From Branchiostoma belcheri (lineage: Eukaryota; Chordata; Leptocardii; Amphioxiformes; Branchiostomatidae), in the NCBI RefSeq assembly GCF_001625305.1, contig NW_017803069.1, positions 537,651-601,650 on the forward strand: 64,000 bases of DNA, read 5' to 3'. The position numbers were made by a program, and so were the translations under genes. Shown one piece after another: positions 47,432 through 58,867 of the stretch (positions within the stretch are counted from its first letter, which is position 1; each line of letters begins with the position of its first letter). The notes below the pieces were generated by a model. The model had not been told where the DNA came from. It searched no databases and saw only the letters and a list, made by a program, of their open reading frames with translations.

Positions 47432-50400
47432 TTACATGGCAAGTTCCATAAACTCAGGTTGATGGTTGATCCTCGCTCTTGTGCACATCTCGCAGAAGAG
47501 CCGCCCTCTCACGGTGTAGTAGCCTTTCTGCTTCAGGTTGCAGTGGCAGGCGGAGCACGTGAAGCATTCCGGGTGGCGAGGCTTGCCGTTCACCTTGACG
47601 AAGACGCCTTTGATCATGCCCAGGCAGGCGTCGCACTGGGGCAGGGTTTGTGGCGCTTCCTTCTTGGGGTTGGCCCTGGGAATGGGCGGTCTCACGCTGC
47701 GGAAACCTCTCGGCACATCCTCTGTTTGCTCGAGCTCGGCGATGGCCTGCCCTAACGGCTGCTGGCGCGGGGCCGGGGGTTGTCTGGGGCCGGCGTGTGC
47801 CCGTACCGGAGCGTACGGCGCGGGCTCGCCCTCGGGATTCCCGCCCCAGCCCTTCGGCGCGGTGTTGAAGTTGCTGCCGACCGGCTCGAACTCGTCCTTG
47901 TCCGCCTTGAGCGACACCTTGACCGTGGGCTGCAGGTACGGCGTGTCCTCGCTGCGGGTGTAGCTCGGCGTGTACTTGGGCCGCCAGACCTTAGGCTGCG
48001 CACGGCCCAGCACCAGGCTCAGCGACCCGCCGTTGATGCAGAGCTTCCTGAGGGCCTCAGACTTCCCCATCTGCTGCGTCTTCTCCAGCCCGATCTGCAG
48101 CAGCACGTCCCCCGGCAGGATGTTCGCCATGTGCGCCTTGCTGCCCATGTCCACCTCCGCAACCGTCAGGTCCGTGCCCACCTCCGCCCCGCCCTCCAAC
48201 TCGAACCCCCAGGGCGGGGACCCCATCAGCGTCACCCGGATCACAGACGGAACCACGTCCATTTCTCCTGAGTCTCCCGAAACTTTGGCTCGTGTATCAG
48301 TCCTGCAGAAACACAAACATGTACCCACAGGTTAGTCATGGCACAATCCTACATACATAGACTGTTATTGAAAAAGTTATAGTCCTTTCCGCACCTGGTG
48401 GTGCATAGGGTGACGCCGATCTCCGGTTCAATGCCCTTGGGTCACAAAGTACTGCAACAGGGGGCTAGTGTTTAACTATACCATACTCTTTCAGAGTGCT
48501 ATGCAGAGAAAGCAGTATGTACCAGCTGTTGGTATGACTCGGTCGGGGATCGAACTCACGAACTACCGAATGCAAGGCGAGCACTCTACCACTTGCCCAT
48601 TGCATCGGTTCAATAGACAGATGAGAACGTATTCATGCCACCTCAGAACACATTGTATAGAGGGTTTCTATGAAAGAAACCAGCACTTATTCATTTTGTC
48701 AGTGTGTTTTCACCTATTCGTGAATATGCTCTGTTCTTGTAGCCATGCATGTAAGAAAGAACATCTCTTTACAGTTTCCATGTCCCTGTTGTCTAACTAT
48801 AGCGTTTCATCACCTTGGACATCCCCCATGTTATATGAAGGTTACCGCCTGCAGTGTTGGTCCTGCACGACTTGCCTGTGCGAAACATGGGCCATCGGAA
48901 ATTAAGATACACTAACTTATCTAAATTTACAAACATTTGTTTGTCTGTTCGATGGATACAAAAACTACAGAAGAAATGGTAACAGCACAAAATATACATT
49001 ACATATGTACATGTTACAGCTCCTGTATGGTTGGAACCGCAATGTGGAATCTGTTCTCTGTATCTGCTTTTGTTTTATAACTGACCACAATTATGCATAT
49101 ATCCAACCCCTGTACGTTTGGGACCGCATTGTAGATATAGTTCTCTGTATATGTGTAGATATGTAAATATTGTACGTTTGGGAATGCATCTATAGCAGCG
49201 ACACCTGTGCTGCAGTGCAATGTGAACCTGTCAGAATCTCCCTGAGGAAGGTGACAGACGGTCTCCAAAACGTCGGCAGAAAAAAGACTTCATTGGGTAA
49301 AAAGAATCTCTTTACTCAGCACAAAAAAAGTTTTCGCCCTCCATTACCGTAAGATTATGTAACAACAGGACCAAACGATGGGTCTTATTTTCCTTGGTAC
49401 GTGTTACCCGATTGTCGCTGACTGAGTTCTGACCTCCTGAACTCATGATCCATTAGTGTTTCTGTCCCGCAGTCAGTACTAGTTTCCTCGCCTTATTTGC
49501 TTCCACAACGGAATGTGCAAGTGTCAACAGAGCTACCTGTTTGGAAAGTTTATCCGTGGCCACGATATGTACAAAAGCGGACTTGTGTCGCCTATAAGGG
49601 TGCCGTGCTATATGGCATAGTTTCAGCACAAGAATGAAGATAGATTGTCCATGGAAAATGCCCCCATGTAACTTAACCAAATTAACACTCATCCACGGAC
49701 CTCTATGGTACACAGTTATGGATGCTGTCAGAAGTAAGCCAAGCAGTAAGGGTGTAACAATGGTTTCCCCTTTTCAAATGCAGTATCCAAATTAACACAA
49801 AAAACAAGGATGAAGACTTCTATTTGGTAAAATCGCCAATTGTACGAGCAGAGTTCTATTGCTAGTATAATATTAACATTGCCCAACATATCCTAAAAGT
49901 TCAACATTCAATCACATTACTAGTAGCTACTAATATTATTTAAATAGTCTGTACTTGCCATGTAGCCTACATATGTTGTAACACTGTTCGTGTGTGATAC
50001 TGAACATGGATAGCAGATTGTACCAGCAGAGACTCCAATCAGGATCTCTACCGGTAGAGACTCTGATTGGAATTTCTGTTGACAGAGCCTGTGATCTAGC
50101 CTGGGTGCCATCCGATTTGTAATTATAACGGCAACGCAGAAAAAAACGGGGCTGCCGTTACAAATCGGATGGCATCCAGGCTACCTGTGATCCCGATTCT
50201 ACCAGATCGGAGACTCTATATACCCTGGCATATAAATATGGGCAATTCTTATATGAATCGAATAATACATTGATCTGTTTTCTCCAAATGTAGTGACCTG
50301 TGCAGGTTGGCACACATGGCACACGATTGGACGAATTCGAACTGTTCAAACATACAGAACACTGCAGACATTCTTCTGGCGTTGTCTTAACCCAGAAACG

Positions 50401-51053
50401 CTTAGCCTACTTAATCCTTTAAGAAGACAAGAAGGAACGTCTTAAAGAAGACTGGGCTGTTTCAGAAGAAGAGCCAGGGAGACGTCAATGTACGGTACGG
50501 TTGACGGTCAAGACAAATGGGGGCTATTGTTCCGTGTTTACAGTCCCAGCGGCCGTGGTGTTCAGTCACACAACCAGGCTTCCTGTACAACATTGCCGAC
50601 GCCCGTTTAACCTTACTTCCCATATAAACAACACAGAGTGGCGATACCGTTGGTAAACTCGCTAAATGTTAAAGGTATATGTAGTTATGGACGTAAGGAG
50701 AAGTAAAATTGGCCCTGAAAATCGACTGATAAAGATGGCAGTGGATGACGTAAAGTCGGAGATGTGACAGATACAGAAGGCGGCGGTGTGCGGATGACAC
50801 CCATGCGGCGTACGCCGGCAGCATGTCCCGGTGTCTCTCCCCGCACATAGTCTGAATGACATGCTGGTCTGTACAGTACAACAGACGTGCTGCCTCACCT
50901 AGCCGTGGGCTCGAAGGAAGGCGGCACGGTCAGGATCTGCTGCTGCGCTTTGAGGCTGGAGCGTCGGGCGGCGGCGAAGATGATTCCTCCCGCTATCCGC
51001 TTGGGCTTGTCCGGTACCGCGTTCCCGGCGGGGTGGTGGATGCACATCGACAT
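47432..51053 (-). CDS. PDLIM: PDZ and LIM domain protein (ALP/PDLIM type)
   Basis: Cytoskeletal adaptor: PDZ to alpha-actinin, LIM for other partners. The main exon, 48302-47432, carries both domains without an intron. PDZ covers about 80 residues (VTLMGSPPWGFELEGG with PWGF as carboxylate loop, through SLSLVLGR). A Pro-rich linker follows, then one LIM domain with all eight zinc ligands (CDAC ... HPEC..C..C ... CEMC) and a 16-residue tail. From Met at 48262 the protein is 276 aa with PDZ at its start, as usual for PDLIM1-4. The reading frame is open upstream to a good acceptor (CTGCAG at 48303). A candidate exon at 51053-50899 (MSMCIHHPAGNAV...FEPTA, high GC3, GTGAGG donor) joins in phase to give 341 aa. 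The main exon is nearly certain, the first exon about even. Confidence 0.88.
48370..48606 (-). repeat. tRNA-derived SINE in the PDLIM upstream intron
   Basis: On the minus strand GTGGTAGAGTGCTCGC (box A) and GAGTTCGATCCCC (box B) are about 30 nt apart, with an anticodon-like TTGCATT between. This is followed by a non-tRNA body toward 48370. The acceptor stem does not pair well, so this is a SINE head and not a tRNA gene. Confidence 0.65.
49235..49330. repeat. Repeat end with CCTGAGGAAGGTGACAGACG
   Basis: CCTGAGGAAGGTGACAGACG..CTCCAAAACGTCGG resembles 5825-5885. This block is a recurrent repeat terminus; the rest of the element is not obvious. Confidence 0.5.
50033..50183. repeat. Two adjacent palindromic repeats
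   Basis: First, CCAATCAGGATCTCTACC and GGTAGAGACTCTGATTGG form a hairpin near 50035-50071. Second, 50097-50183 is an inverted repeat with arms TAGCCTGGGTGCCATCCGAT and ATCGGATGGCATCCAGGCTA, continuing to TTTGTAA, around a 35-nt centre. Both are MITE-like and non-coding. Confidence 0.75.
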
Positions 51054-51699
51054 GTTTCTGTCACGTTGGTTTACCGTCTGCCTGTGGATGCCGGACCTGG
51101 GATGCCGGGTGCCCCTGTAGCCCTGCACTTCTGCCCCACGAGAATGCGACCCAGTCTTTATACATACCCCAATAACGTCACAACCGGAGATCACCTGATC
51201 GAGGTCAAATTTTCGAAGGACAAAATCCCAGGGAGTAATTTGTTTGGCTTAGGTTTTATAATTAGCCCAGATTAGGAGACAACACGGGCTCATCATTTGG
51301 ACAATGATTTTCCCTCCGTCTCTTCGCACGGACGATTTAAGGGCCATGGGAAGAGTTTTAACGACCCGTGCCCCCGTCGCTATAAACCGCTTGGCTCTTT
51401 GTATCTATTTCTGTGGCTTCTCCAAATCAACAAGCACCGACAAGTTTATGGGGGCTTTGTTTGATTTGCTGTGGTACCAACTGTCGTCTGCGACCAAATG
51501 CGACACGGGGGTTAACCTTGTAGCCACTACAACGCCATATTCCTGGACTGGGACCGAATCCCTGGAGATATTATTGTAGATCTTATGTCATAGTATTTGG
51601 CCAATTCGAAAAAAGCAAGGTCAAATCTTGGCGTGTCCAACTTTTATTTTTGGTCCTATTTTACGTTCAATGTTTCGGATGTCTTGCTATTTTGGGGCG

Positions 51700-52660
51700 C
51701 AAATTGTTGGGACCAAAATAGCTGCCCCGCCCATGTTAGGGAAGCTACAGTCTTTTCGATTCTTTTTGGCGGAAAGGAGGAATATTTGGAGCAGAATTGT
51801 ATCGACGTTCCCGTACGCAACTAATAGACGATTCAATCTCACTGAAGTTCGAAACAGAAAAATTGCTGAAAAAAAACAAGCTGTGTTGCCACAAGAATGG
51901 CGGGAATCCGCCCGGGGGTTGAAGTAGACGGGCGTGTATTTCGGGGCTGTTCTGGGACAGAAATAACCCCACGCAGGCCCGACACGTCATAATCCCGACA
52001 CTTCACTTAACGCCGGACGGTTGACATGTAACTCCCGCTGGACGGGACCTGCGGTGACCCCTGTCGGTCACCCGGCGCTCACCCCTGGGAGATCCCGCTA
52101 GATCGGCGGCCCTCGGTACCCCGCCGGGCCAAGTTAGACCCGCGGCCGTGGGGCCCTCGGCAGATCACCGGGCCAAGTTATAGACCCGCGGCCGTGGGGC
52201 CCTCGGCAGATCACCGGGCCAAGTTAGACCCGTGGCCGGGCGGCTCTCGGCGCACCGCCACGCCAAGCTACACCGGTGGCTTGCCGGCCCTTGGCACACC
52301 ACCACGCCAAGCTACACCGGTGGCCGGGCGGCCCTCGGCAGTTCTACAAATTTCCACCGGGACAAGCAAGATCTAGGCCCGCGGCCGGCGGCCCTTGGCA
52401 CACCGCCGGACCAAGCTAGACCCGCGGCCTGGTAACACGAGTGAGGGACGGACGGAGGGACCCCGGCTGTTTTATCCACCACCCTGACCCAGAATCAGCG
52501 AAAATGAAGCTGCCGGCGGTTTTTCCCGCGCGACCTCAGCCGTAAATCACGGTACAAGTTTGTCCTGCAGGGGCGGGCATCGTCCAACTATGACGTCAGA
52601 CCTGTCCAAACAACCTGCTGACATTTGGCGGGAAATAACTGACACGGAGGCTGCGGCTGG
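51700..52660. promoter_or_regulatory. GC- and CpG-rich island with two E2F-type sites
   Basis: Markedly richer in GC and CpG than its surroundings. Contains TTTCCCGC at 52522-52529 and the near-ideal E2F site TTTGGCGGGAAA at 52624-52635. It lies upstream of PDLIM (minus) and could be its promoter or that of an unseen transcript. No open frame here carries domain evidence. Confidence 0.45.
52100..52435. repeat. GC-rich minisatellite, about six units of 45-55 bp
   Basis: Units contain GACCCGCGGCCG, GGCCCTCGGC and CACCGGGCCAAG in order. Two adjacent units (about 52127-52218) are nearly identical; later ones drift to CACCACGCCAAGCTACACCG. It gives open frames that I regard as artefacts. Confidence 0.85.
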
Positions 52661-52905
52661 GTTCAAGTAGAAATATCAATACATTTGTATATGTATTAAA
52701 TGCTAATGTTTAAAAATATTCAATAAACAAAAACAAAAATATAAATATTGATAGATAAATAAATAAATAAACAACTGACACGGAGGCCGCGGCTGGGTTC
52801 AAATAGAAATAACAATACATTTGTAAATGTATTAACTGCTAATTTATAAGAATGTTCAATAAACAAAAATATAAACATTGATAGATAAATAAATAAATAA
52901 ATAAA
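52637..52905 (+). repeat. Two tandem 134-bp repeats, each ending in an (AAAT)n tail
   Basis: Each copy runs from CTGACACGGAGG through CGGCTGGGTTCAA and CAATACATTTGTA to GATAGATAAATAAATAAATA. The copies abut at about 52771. The A-rich simple tails suggest a retroposed SINE-like unit duplicated in tandem. Confidence 0.8.
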
Positions 52906-53690
52906 GCCTCTCTATAAAGTTTGTTCCCTTGGATTATCCATTACACGTAGACAAATGTTAATTTCTTCGTAAGAAAAGTTCAACAAATTTCTATGATACG
53001 AACATTACCCAAAACAGTACATTTCCTTGACTCATTAGTCTATTTTGTATAAATATATTCATTGAGTATTGTATCTCTGATATTGAAAGATTACAAACAG
53101 TCAATAGTTGCTTTCCAATTATAGAGAACCTTGTATTCTTGAGGGCATTGGGTCATACACAACATGCTACCAACAAATAAAAATACACGATTAAATGACA
53201 TTAAGAACATTTAGGAAGCACCGCAGACTAAACTACTATTAAATAACTTAGATAGTATTTTCCCCGTGTATGAAACATTTCAGGTTCTGTATGTTTTGTT
53301 TATATGGTAAACAACACGCATATGTTACATATCACGCATGTTTAACATGGTACTGGGTGCGTCTCTGTAAACACTGTACTAGCTCCATGGAAGTCACCGT
53401 TGCAATTAATTCATGGTCACCAGTCAAAGAAACGTAGCTTACGAGGCATATCTAGTTTCAAAGAACTGTACATACACTGTAGACTATATGTTTATTATGT
53501 TGCGTTTTAGTGATACAGAAGTGTTTCAGAAACCACATGTACATGAAAGCAATGAGGTTGAAAATGAGCTTCTAGATGTAACGTTACACTTTTGCAGAAA
53601 AGGTCTAGCTTCTAAGTGCAATAAGAAGAAGCTACGCAGTCTTCCATTTTAGCAGATGCGCCAGTATGCAGAAACATTGGGCCAAGATTA
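52906..53690. other. Unassigned AT-rich stretch
   Basis: No coding, RNA or repeat signal that I can support. The 79-aa frame at 53413-53652 shows no family feature. Confidence 0.5.
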
Positions 53691-54153
53691 GGCCATGTTG
53701 AGTTGATTATATGGATGACATCATCTGGGAACACCAAAACTGATGCGAGCGTGCGAATAAAAAAAAAGGTTGGCAAAAACTTTCCTTTATTTATTTATTA
53801 TGAAATCTACGTGGCCATGAACAAATGATTAAACACACAGTATGGTGTGGCGAATGAATGAATGAATGAATGAATGGATGGATGAATGAATGAATGAATC
53901 TTTATTGTACATAAATACCCCGCAGGGTTAACTACAAAGGAGTCGCTTCTACATACAAATATACATGATTAAGCTACTGGCGCTATATATATAATCTACG
54001 TAAATTCGAATTCTCTCCGTTTCTCTACATATAGACTCTTCATTTTCATTTCTTCGCATACGATTTACAGTATGGTTGAAAACTTTTTTTTTGGAAACGG
54101 ACGAAAATTCATGCGCGCGTGGATGTCATGTATATGATCCAATCAACATGGCC
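53691..54153. repeat. Harbinger-type MITE with TTA target duplication
   Basis: Starts GGCCATGTTGAGTTGATTAT and ends with its inverse ATGATCCAATCAACATGGCC. TTA flanks both ends, as in PIF/Harbinger insertions. It contains a (GAAT)n run near 53853-53898, followed by TCTTTATTGTACATAAATAC, which may be a nested non-LTR tail. Confidence 0.75.
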
Positions 54154-54156
54154 TTA

Positions 54157-54566
54157 GGCCACAGCAAGTAATTTTTATGGATGACATCAGCGCGCGCATT
54201 GATTTTCGCCTGATTTTGGAAAGAAAAAAACCCAAGAAATCTTGTTGCCTTCTGACAGTGGTCAACATGCCCAAAATGGGCAAAGATGTCTGTTGCCATG
54301 CCGGAAGGTGGATGGCAGATAACTATGAACAGAGACAAGAAAAGGCTCTGATTTAATGTTTCGTTTCTTACTTTGATGCAGTGATATGTGATGCTGGCTG
54401 TGCATATGTGATGTTCCCACTGAATCAAAGCCATTTGTACAATGATTGAGTAAAATTTTGAAATGTAGGAACCTTGTTTTTTTTCCCGTCTTGTTTTTGT
54501 TCGCCCGCTCGCATTAGATTTGGAGTCTGCGGAGGATGTCATTAATAGAATTTATTTGCTGTAGCC
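54157..54566. repeat. Second TTA-flanked MITE, directly abutting the first
   Basis: Starts GGCCACAGCAAGTAATTTTT and ends AATTTATTTGCTGTAGCC; TTA on both sides (54154-54156 and 54567-54569). Subterminal TGGATGACATC is shared with the neighbour. A terminal fragment recurs at 63640-63735. Confidence 0.75.
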
Positions 54567-54569
54567 TTA

Positions 54570-55440
54570 GTGTTATTTTACAGAGGCTATAAGGGACATA
54601 AAGATACACCAGAACGTGCGTGTGATGGGGCGGGGGCCATTACGTGATCCGCCGTATCCAATGACCAAGCCGTAATCCCCACATGATAGGGCGGCCACAC
54701 CAGGATCAAAATAGTCGGCATGTACGCATGTTTGTCGTGTCGACTGATTAAATCGGGAAGTGTTGTTTTAAATCAGAGGATCACAACGTCGATCACGAGT
54801 CCACCAACGCTTCAGTTTGTGTCAGTTAGTTAATCCAATCACTTCCACTATTTTGGCAATTTTTAGAAGTTTACAAGTGAAGACAGAAGAGTTATAGGAG
54901 ACATAGATAGAGGTAGCCGAGATACAGCCTCTTTCAAAGGCCTTGGAGTGCAGGGAAAATAAATATTGCCCAAACAGGCTGCAAATCTAACAACGTGGTT
55001 TGAAAAAAAGAGTAAAATTTAGCCAAATTCTAGGTAGAATTCGAATACTAGTAATATAATTCAACCCGTGATAGCCAGCGACAGTAGGGAGCATGAGCTG
55101 AGGTAACCACGTTAAGAACGCCCGGCCAAGGGAGTTAACCTCGCGCATATAAATAACCTTCCCGTGGACTGACTCTCCTGGCCAATTATTATTTCCCTTC
55201 AGTTTTTGCCGAACTCTGCGATCCTTATTTCCGTAGGAAGATCTGCTGGAGGCTATGCCAGAAGACTTTGCCGATTACGGAGTCACACACACAAATCACA
55301 CAAATTTTCAACCCTATAGAACTTCCACTATGTTCCCAACATCCTAAGAAGTCTGGAAGAGAGACTATGAAAGCCACATGAATGGGATACCACAAGTGGT
55401 CCCTGCAGTAATTCCACCGGAACAACGAACACTGCTGACT
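54570..55440. other. Unassigned stretch
   Basis: No gene seen. About 55150-55230 shares GGACTGACTC..GGCCAATTATT with 37640-37710, so it is part of an interspersed repeat. Confidence 0.45.
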
Positions 55441-55620
55441 CTAATCTCCAAGCAGATCTTTCGGTGGCTGCCATACAGTATCACAGTATGAAACTGGCCA
55501 GCCAGTATCCAATACGCCACCCCAAGTAAAAACAAAATACCAGGACAAAAAAGAGATAAGAAGCCTAAAACAAGTCAAAAATAAGCCGAAGCTCAAAAGC
55601 TCAAACCACTGCTAGGAGAT
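55441..55620. repeat. Copy of the ATCTCCAAGCAGA MITE family
   Basis: AATCTCCAAGCAGATCTTTC, GGTGGCTGC..ACAGTATCA and AAATAAGCCGAAG align in order with 62201-62390. The right terminus is degraded. Confidence 0.6.
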
Positions 55621-58492
55621 TACGCTGACTCAAGCAATGAATCATCCAGTGCCACACCACTTGTATGCAACCGACTATTGCCAATTGTTATAAAACGTCC
55701 TTCGATGGAATAGTCTCAAAGCTATGCCTAAGTAATGTCATTCATATCACAAAATCACAATGATCATAAATCGACAGTACAAAGAGAAACGCCTGAAAGA
55801 ATAACGCGAAGCTGTGTAAATCTTCGTCCGTATGTTTCATTTCTAAGCAGGAGAAGAAACAAGCGCTCTGACGTCCGCCAGAGAAAACCATTGACATGTC
55901 AGAAGCGCCAGCGCGCCAGGCGGCAGTCCAGACATGACAGCGGGCATACTTGTGTTGTCCCGCCGCAGACCTACCGTCACCTTCCCGTGCCCGGCAGGTC
56001 TGGGCTCATCCATCTCATCCTGACCGTCACAACGTTCAAGGTTACACCGCCGCCGTGACTGAAGTGCATCGGTCAGCAGAGACGGAATAGACTATATAAA
56101 GTCAAAGTCAATGTTTCTGTAAGTTAAGCACACACTACGTACCTAGGTTGGCACTGCGGTCTCTCCCAGCTAGTCGTCGCTAGTGGAGGTAGGAGAAGTT
56201 CAGTGTTATACGCTGAAGGAATCCTTTACAAGTAACCCTTACTAAAGCCTACGTCAAGTTTTCCGAGTCTTCCCGCCCCTACCACGCACGTAGACGGTGA
56301 TTTAACGTCTGACTCACGCAGGATCTTCCCTTCTTCGCCCCTAAACAGATTATTCGGAGAGGCCAAAGGTCAAGTTTAAGTATTTGTCGACTTCCTTGGC
56401 CATATTTGGTGGGGTTTACCAGGTTGGGAACACGGTCCCCTTCTCCCCCGGCTCTAGGATTCCGACGGAGGGCGGGGGAGTATATATCCAGCGAAAGTCG
56501 TTACTACAGAGTCGTATCGGCATGTCCAAAATAAAAATCCCCAGCCTATGTTTAGTTTCTGATAGCAACTGGAGCCGGGGTGTAACCGTGCAGTGTTACA
56601 GAAGGGACACGCAGGGTCCCGTAACGTATACCCCAAGTGGAAATGTTCTGTAACTAAACGACAGCTGGATCAAGTTCTGAAATTTCGGCCAAGCTAGTAA
56701 CCACATCTGAGCTAGAAAGACCGACGAGGGAGGGAGGAATTTCTCTCGGAATTCTAGCGGCAAACAGAAGCGGCCGGAGTCCCAGATGGACGGGAAGGTG
56801 AACAAACAGACGGGCGGAGGACTGTACCTGGTCCGGCCGACTCACAGTCTCCACTCACCGTTAACGTGACGGGACGGAAGTTCGCGAGACTGTGGATTAC
56901 GCAAAAATATTGTGTTTCCGGCTTGCCGACCATCCCTAGCAAAATCCCACCGACCCTAGCCTTTAATATTTCCTTTTAGCCTTTTTCTAAACCACCTCCT
57001 TCCATAGACCGCAATATTTGCATTGGCGATGACGTTGATATTTAATGAAATGACGTTGGATCACTAAAGCTAAAATATAAGCTTATAAATCCTTACCTAC
57101 TGACCCTATTTTGTTTAGGACCGTAATAGGAACCACAAAACTAATTTTCCTAGGCCTTACCAGCAAAGCATACCTCAAGGGTAACCTGAGCACATGGCTA
57201 GATCCGTCCGCACCTCACAGTACATAACACTTGTCATATTGTATATCTACGGGATCTACTAGCTTACCATATCTTTAATACACGTACCAAAACGAAAGAG
57301 CGTAAAAGGATATTTTTATACCTCGCCCGAGGTAATTCCAGTTATAGAGAGCAAAGTAGAGGTCGTCCAAAATAACTAGTCACTGTCTAATTTTCAACTT
57401 TCAAGGCTAGGCACGTGTTGGAATGTCTATACTCCATACTAACGTTACAGGAAGTGCGGCAAAGTTTCACATGTCGAACATAGGATATGATATGCTTCCT
57501 TTTATATCATAATGACTTCAGTTCTGTCACGACGTTTATATTTAAAGACATGTCTGATTTGAAATGTTTCCAAATTTCTTGTGTATTTCTAAATTTAGCT
57601 CAAAACAACACACAAGAGCACGAAAACAGTACTACGAAAACAGTATAGTAGACCATAGATGTCATGCTAAAAGTTTTTAAGATGAATCATGGAAAATGAT
57701 CAATGACCGAACAAAGTAGTGACCGTAGGCAGGACAGATCAGACCAAAACCGTAAACATTGTTGACTGAAAAGAGTGCAATATATCGGACATTTTGGGTA
57801 CTTTATCTTAATACACAATTGTCTACAAAGTTATTCGTCCTGGAGATTTTTAAAGAATGTTCCCCTAATGCTGTTTTATGGAATTTTATTATCATTATGC
57901 TGTCTTGTGCTGTATAATACTTTGTCAGTTAAAGTTGAAATAATCTTTATTGATGTACATGCATTGATTGGGGTTAAAGCTGGAAGAGGTGCGGAGTCTG
58001 AGGAATCTTCATTAGTTTTCCTTAAAAACTACCTCAACATGTCATTTTGGCCACCTAAACATCATTATTATCTTTAATTCCCTGTTTGACTTTTCACCAA
58101 AGGCGGTCTGCTCATCCTTTGCGGTGATTTTGCCGTCAGATCACCAATTTAGATTTTTTCAATTTCTCTTCAGCAGTTCAATACTAGTATGCTAGTATGT
58201 TACAATTTCTGAAGATGTGTATTTTTTTAACTAGCTACATACACAGATGATCGACGTTATACATGGCTATTTAAGGTGAGTGACCAACAAAATATCAGCC
58301 ATGTATCCAACTATATTGTTTCGTTGATGACAGACCACTTCGAGGAGCCCTTCGAAAATAATATGCATTGTTACGGAACTAAACATAAGGTACATACAAC
58401 AATTATCGTCAATTTTCCATGCCAGGACCTAGAATATACTCCAAAATACGTTTCTCTATGGTTGTTGTACGCCCACACGGCAAAACAAACGT
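55621..58492. other. Unassigned stretch, partly GC-rich (55.8-57.0 kb)
   Basis: Open frames at 55735-56058 and 56384-56653 have no recognisable domain and no matching splice partners. I see no RNA gene or terminal repeats. Upstream regulatory DNA of a gene beyond the right edge, or of PDLIM, is possible. Confidence 0.4.
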
Positions 58493-58867
58493 TAAAGGCA
58501 TCCAATGTAATTAAAAAAAAATATTGGTTGCAAAACAAAAATATTCTGGATTAGGAAATCTGCTATTTACTGCCATTTCTTTGCACATTTTCGGCATCAA
58601 TTCATACCTGAAATGTTTGAAATAGCCCAAAAGAACCAGCTACGTGAGGCATATTTTTTATTTTTTTGTGCCACCCATAACTACTTAGAACCAGCCTCTG
58701 ACGATACAAAACAAGCAACCGTTTTCCGTCAGCGACATTTACAATTTTTGCCTAACAATATCAGTATGCTATGGGATAGCATTGATTCAACTTACGACGT
58801 TAAAAAATGACTAGAAAACTGATTTTGAAAATCCAGTTTTGCCGCCCTGAAATTGTATTGGACGACT
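58493..58867. repeat. Full-length MITE of the 4571-4953 family
   Basis: Left AAAGGCATCCAATGTAATT, right CCGCCCTGAAATTGTATTGG. The internal order is identical to 4571-4953 (CATACCTGAAATGTTTGAAA, CACCCATAACTACTTAGAAC, ATCAGTATGCTATGGGATAG). Confidence 0.85.

Noticed and set aside
47459-48335. Plus-strand open frames over the PDLIM exon (up to 163 aa)
   Set aside because: Shadow frames of a GC-rich coding exon; PDZ and LIM motifs are only on the minus strand.
48538-48606. tRNA gene (anticodon-like TGC) on the minus strand
   Set aside because: Boxes A and B are present but the acceptor stem does not pair, and a non-tRNA SINE body follows, so it is a SINE head.
50856-51275. 139-aa plus-strand open frame opposite the candidate PDLIM exon
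   Set aside because: Codon bias and a splice donor favour the minus strand; the plus frame has no recognisable features.
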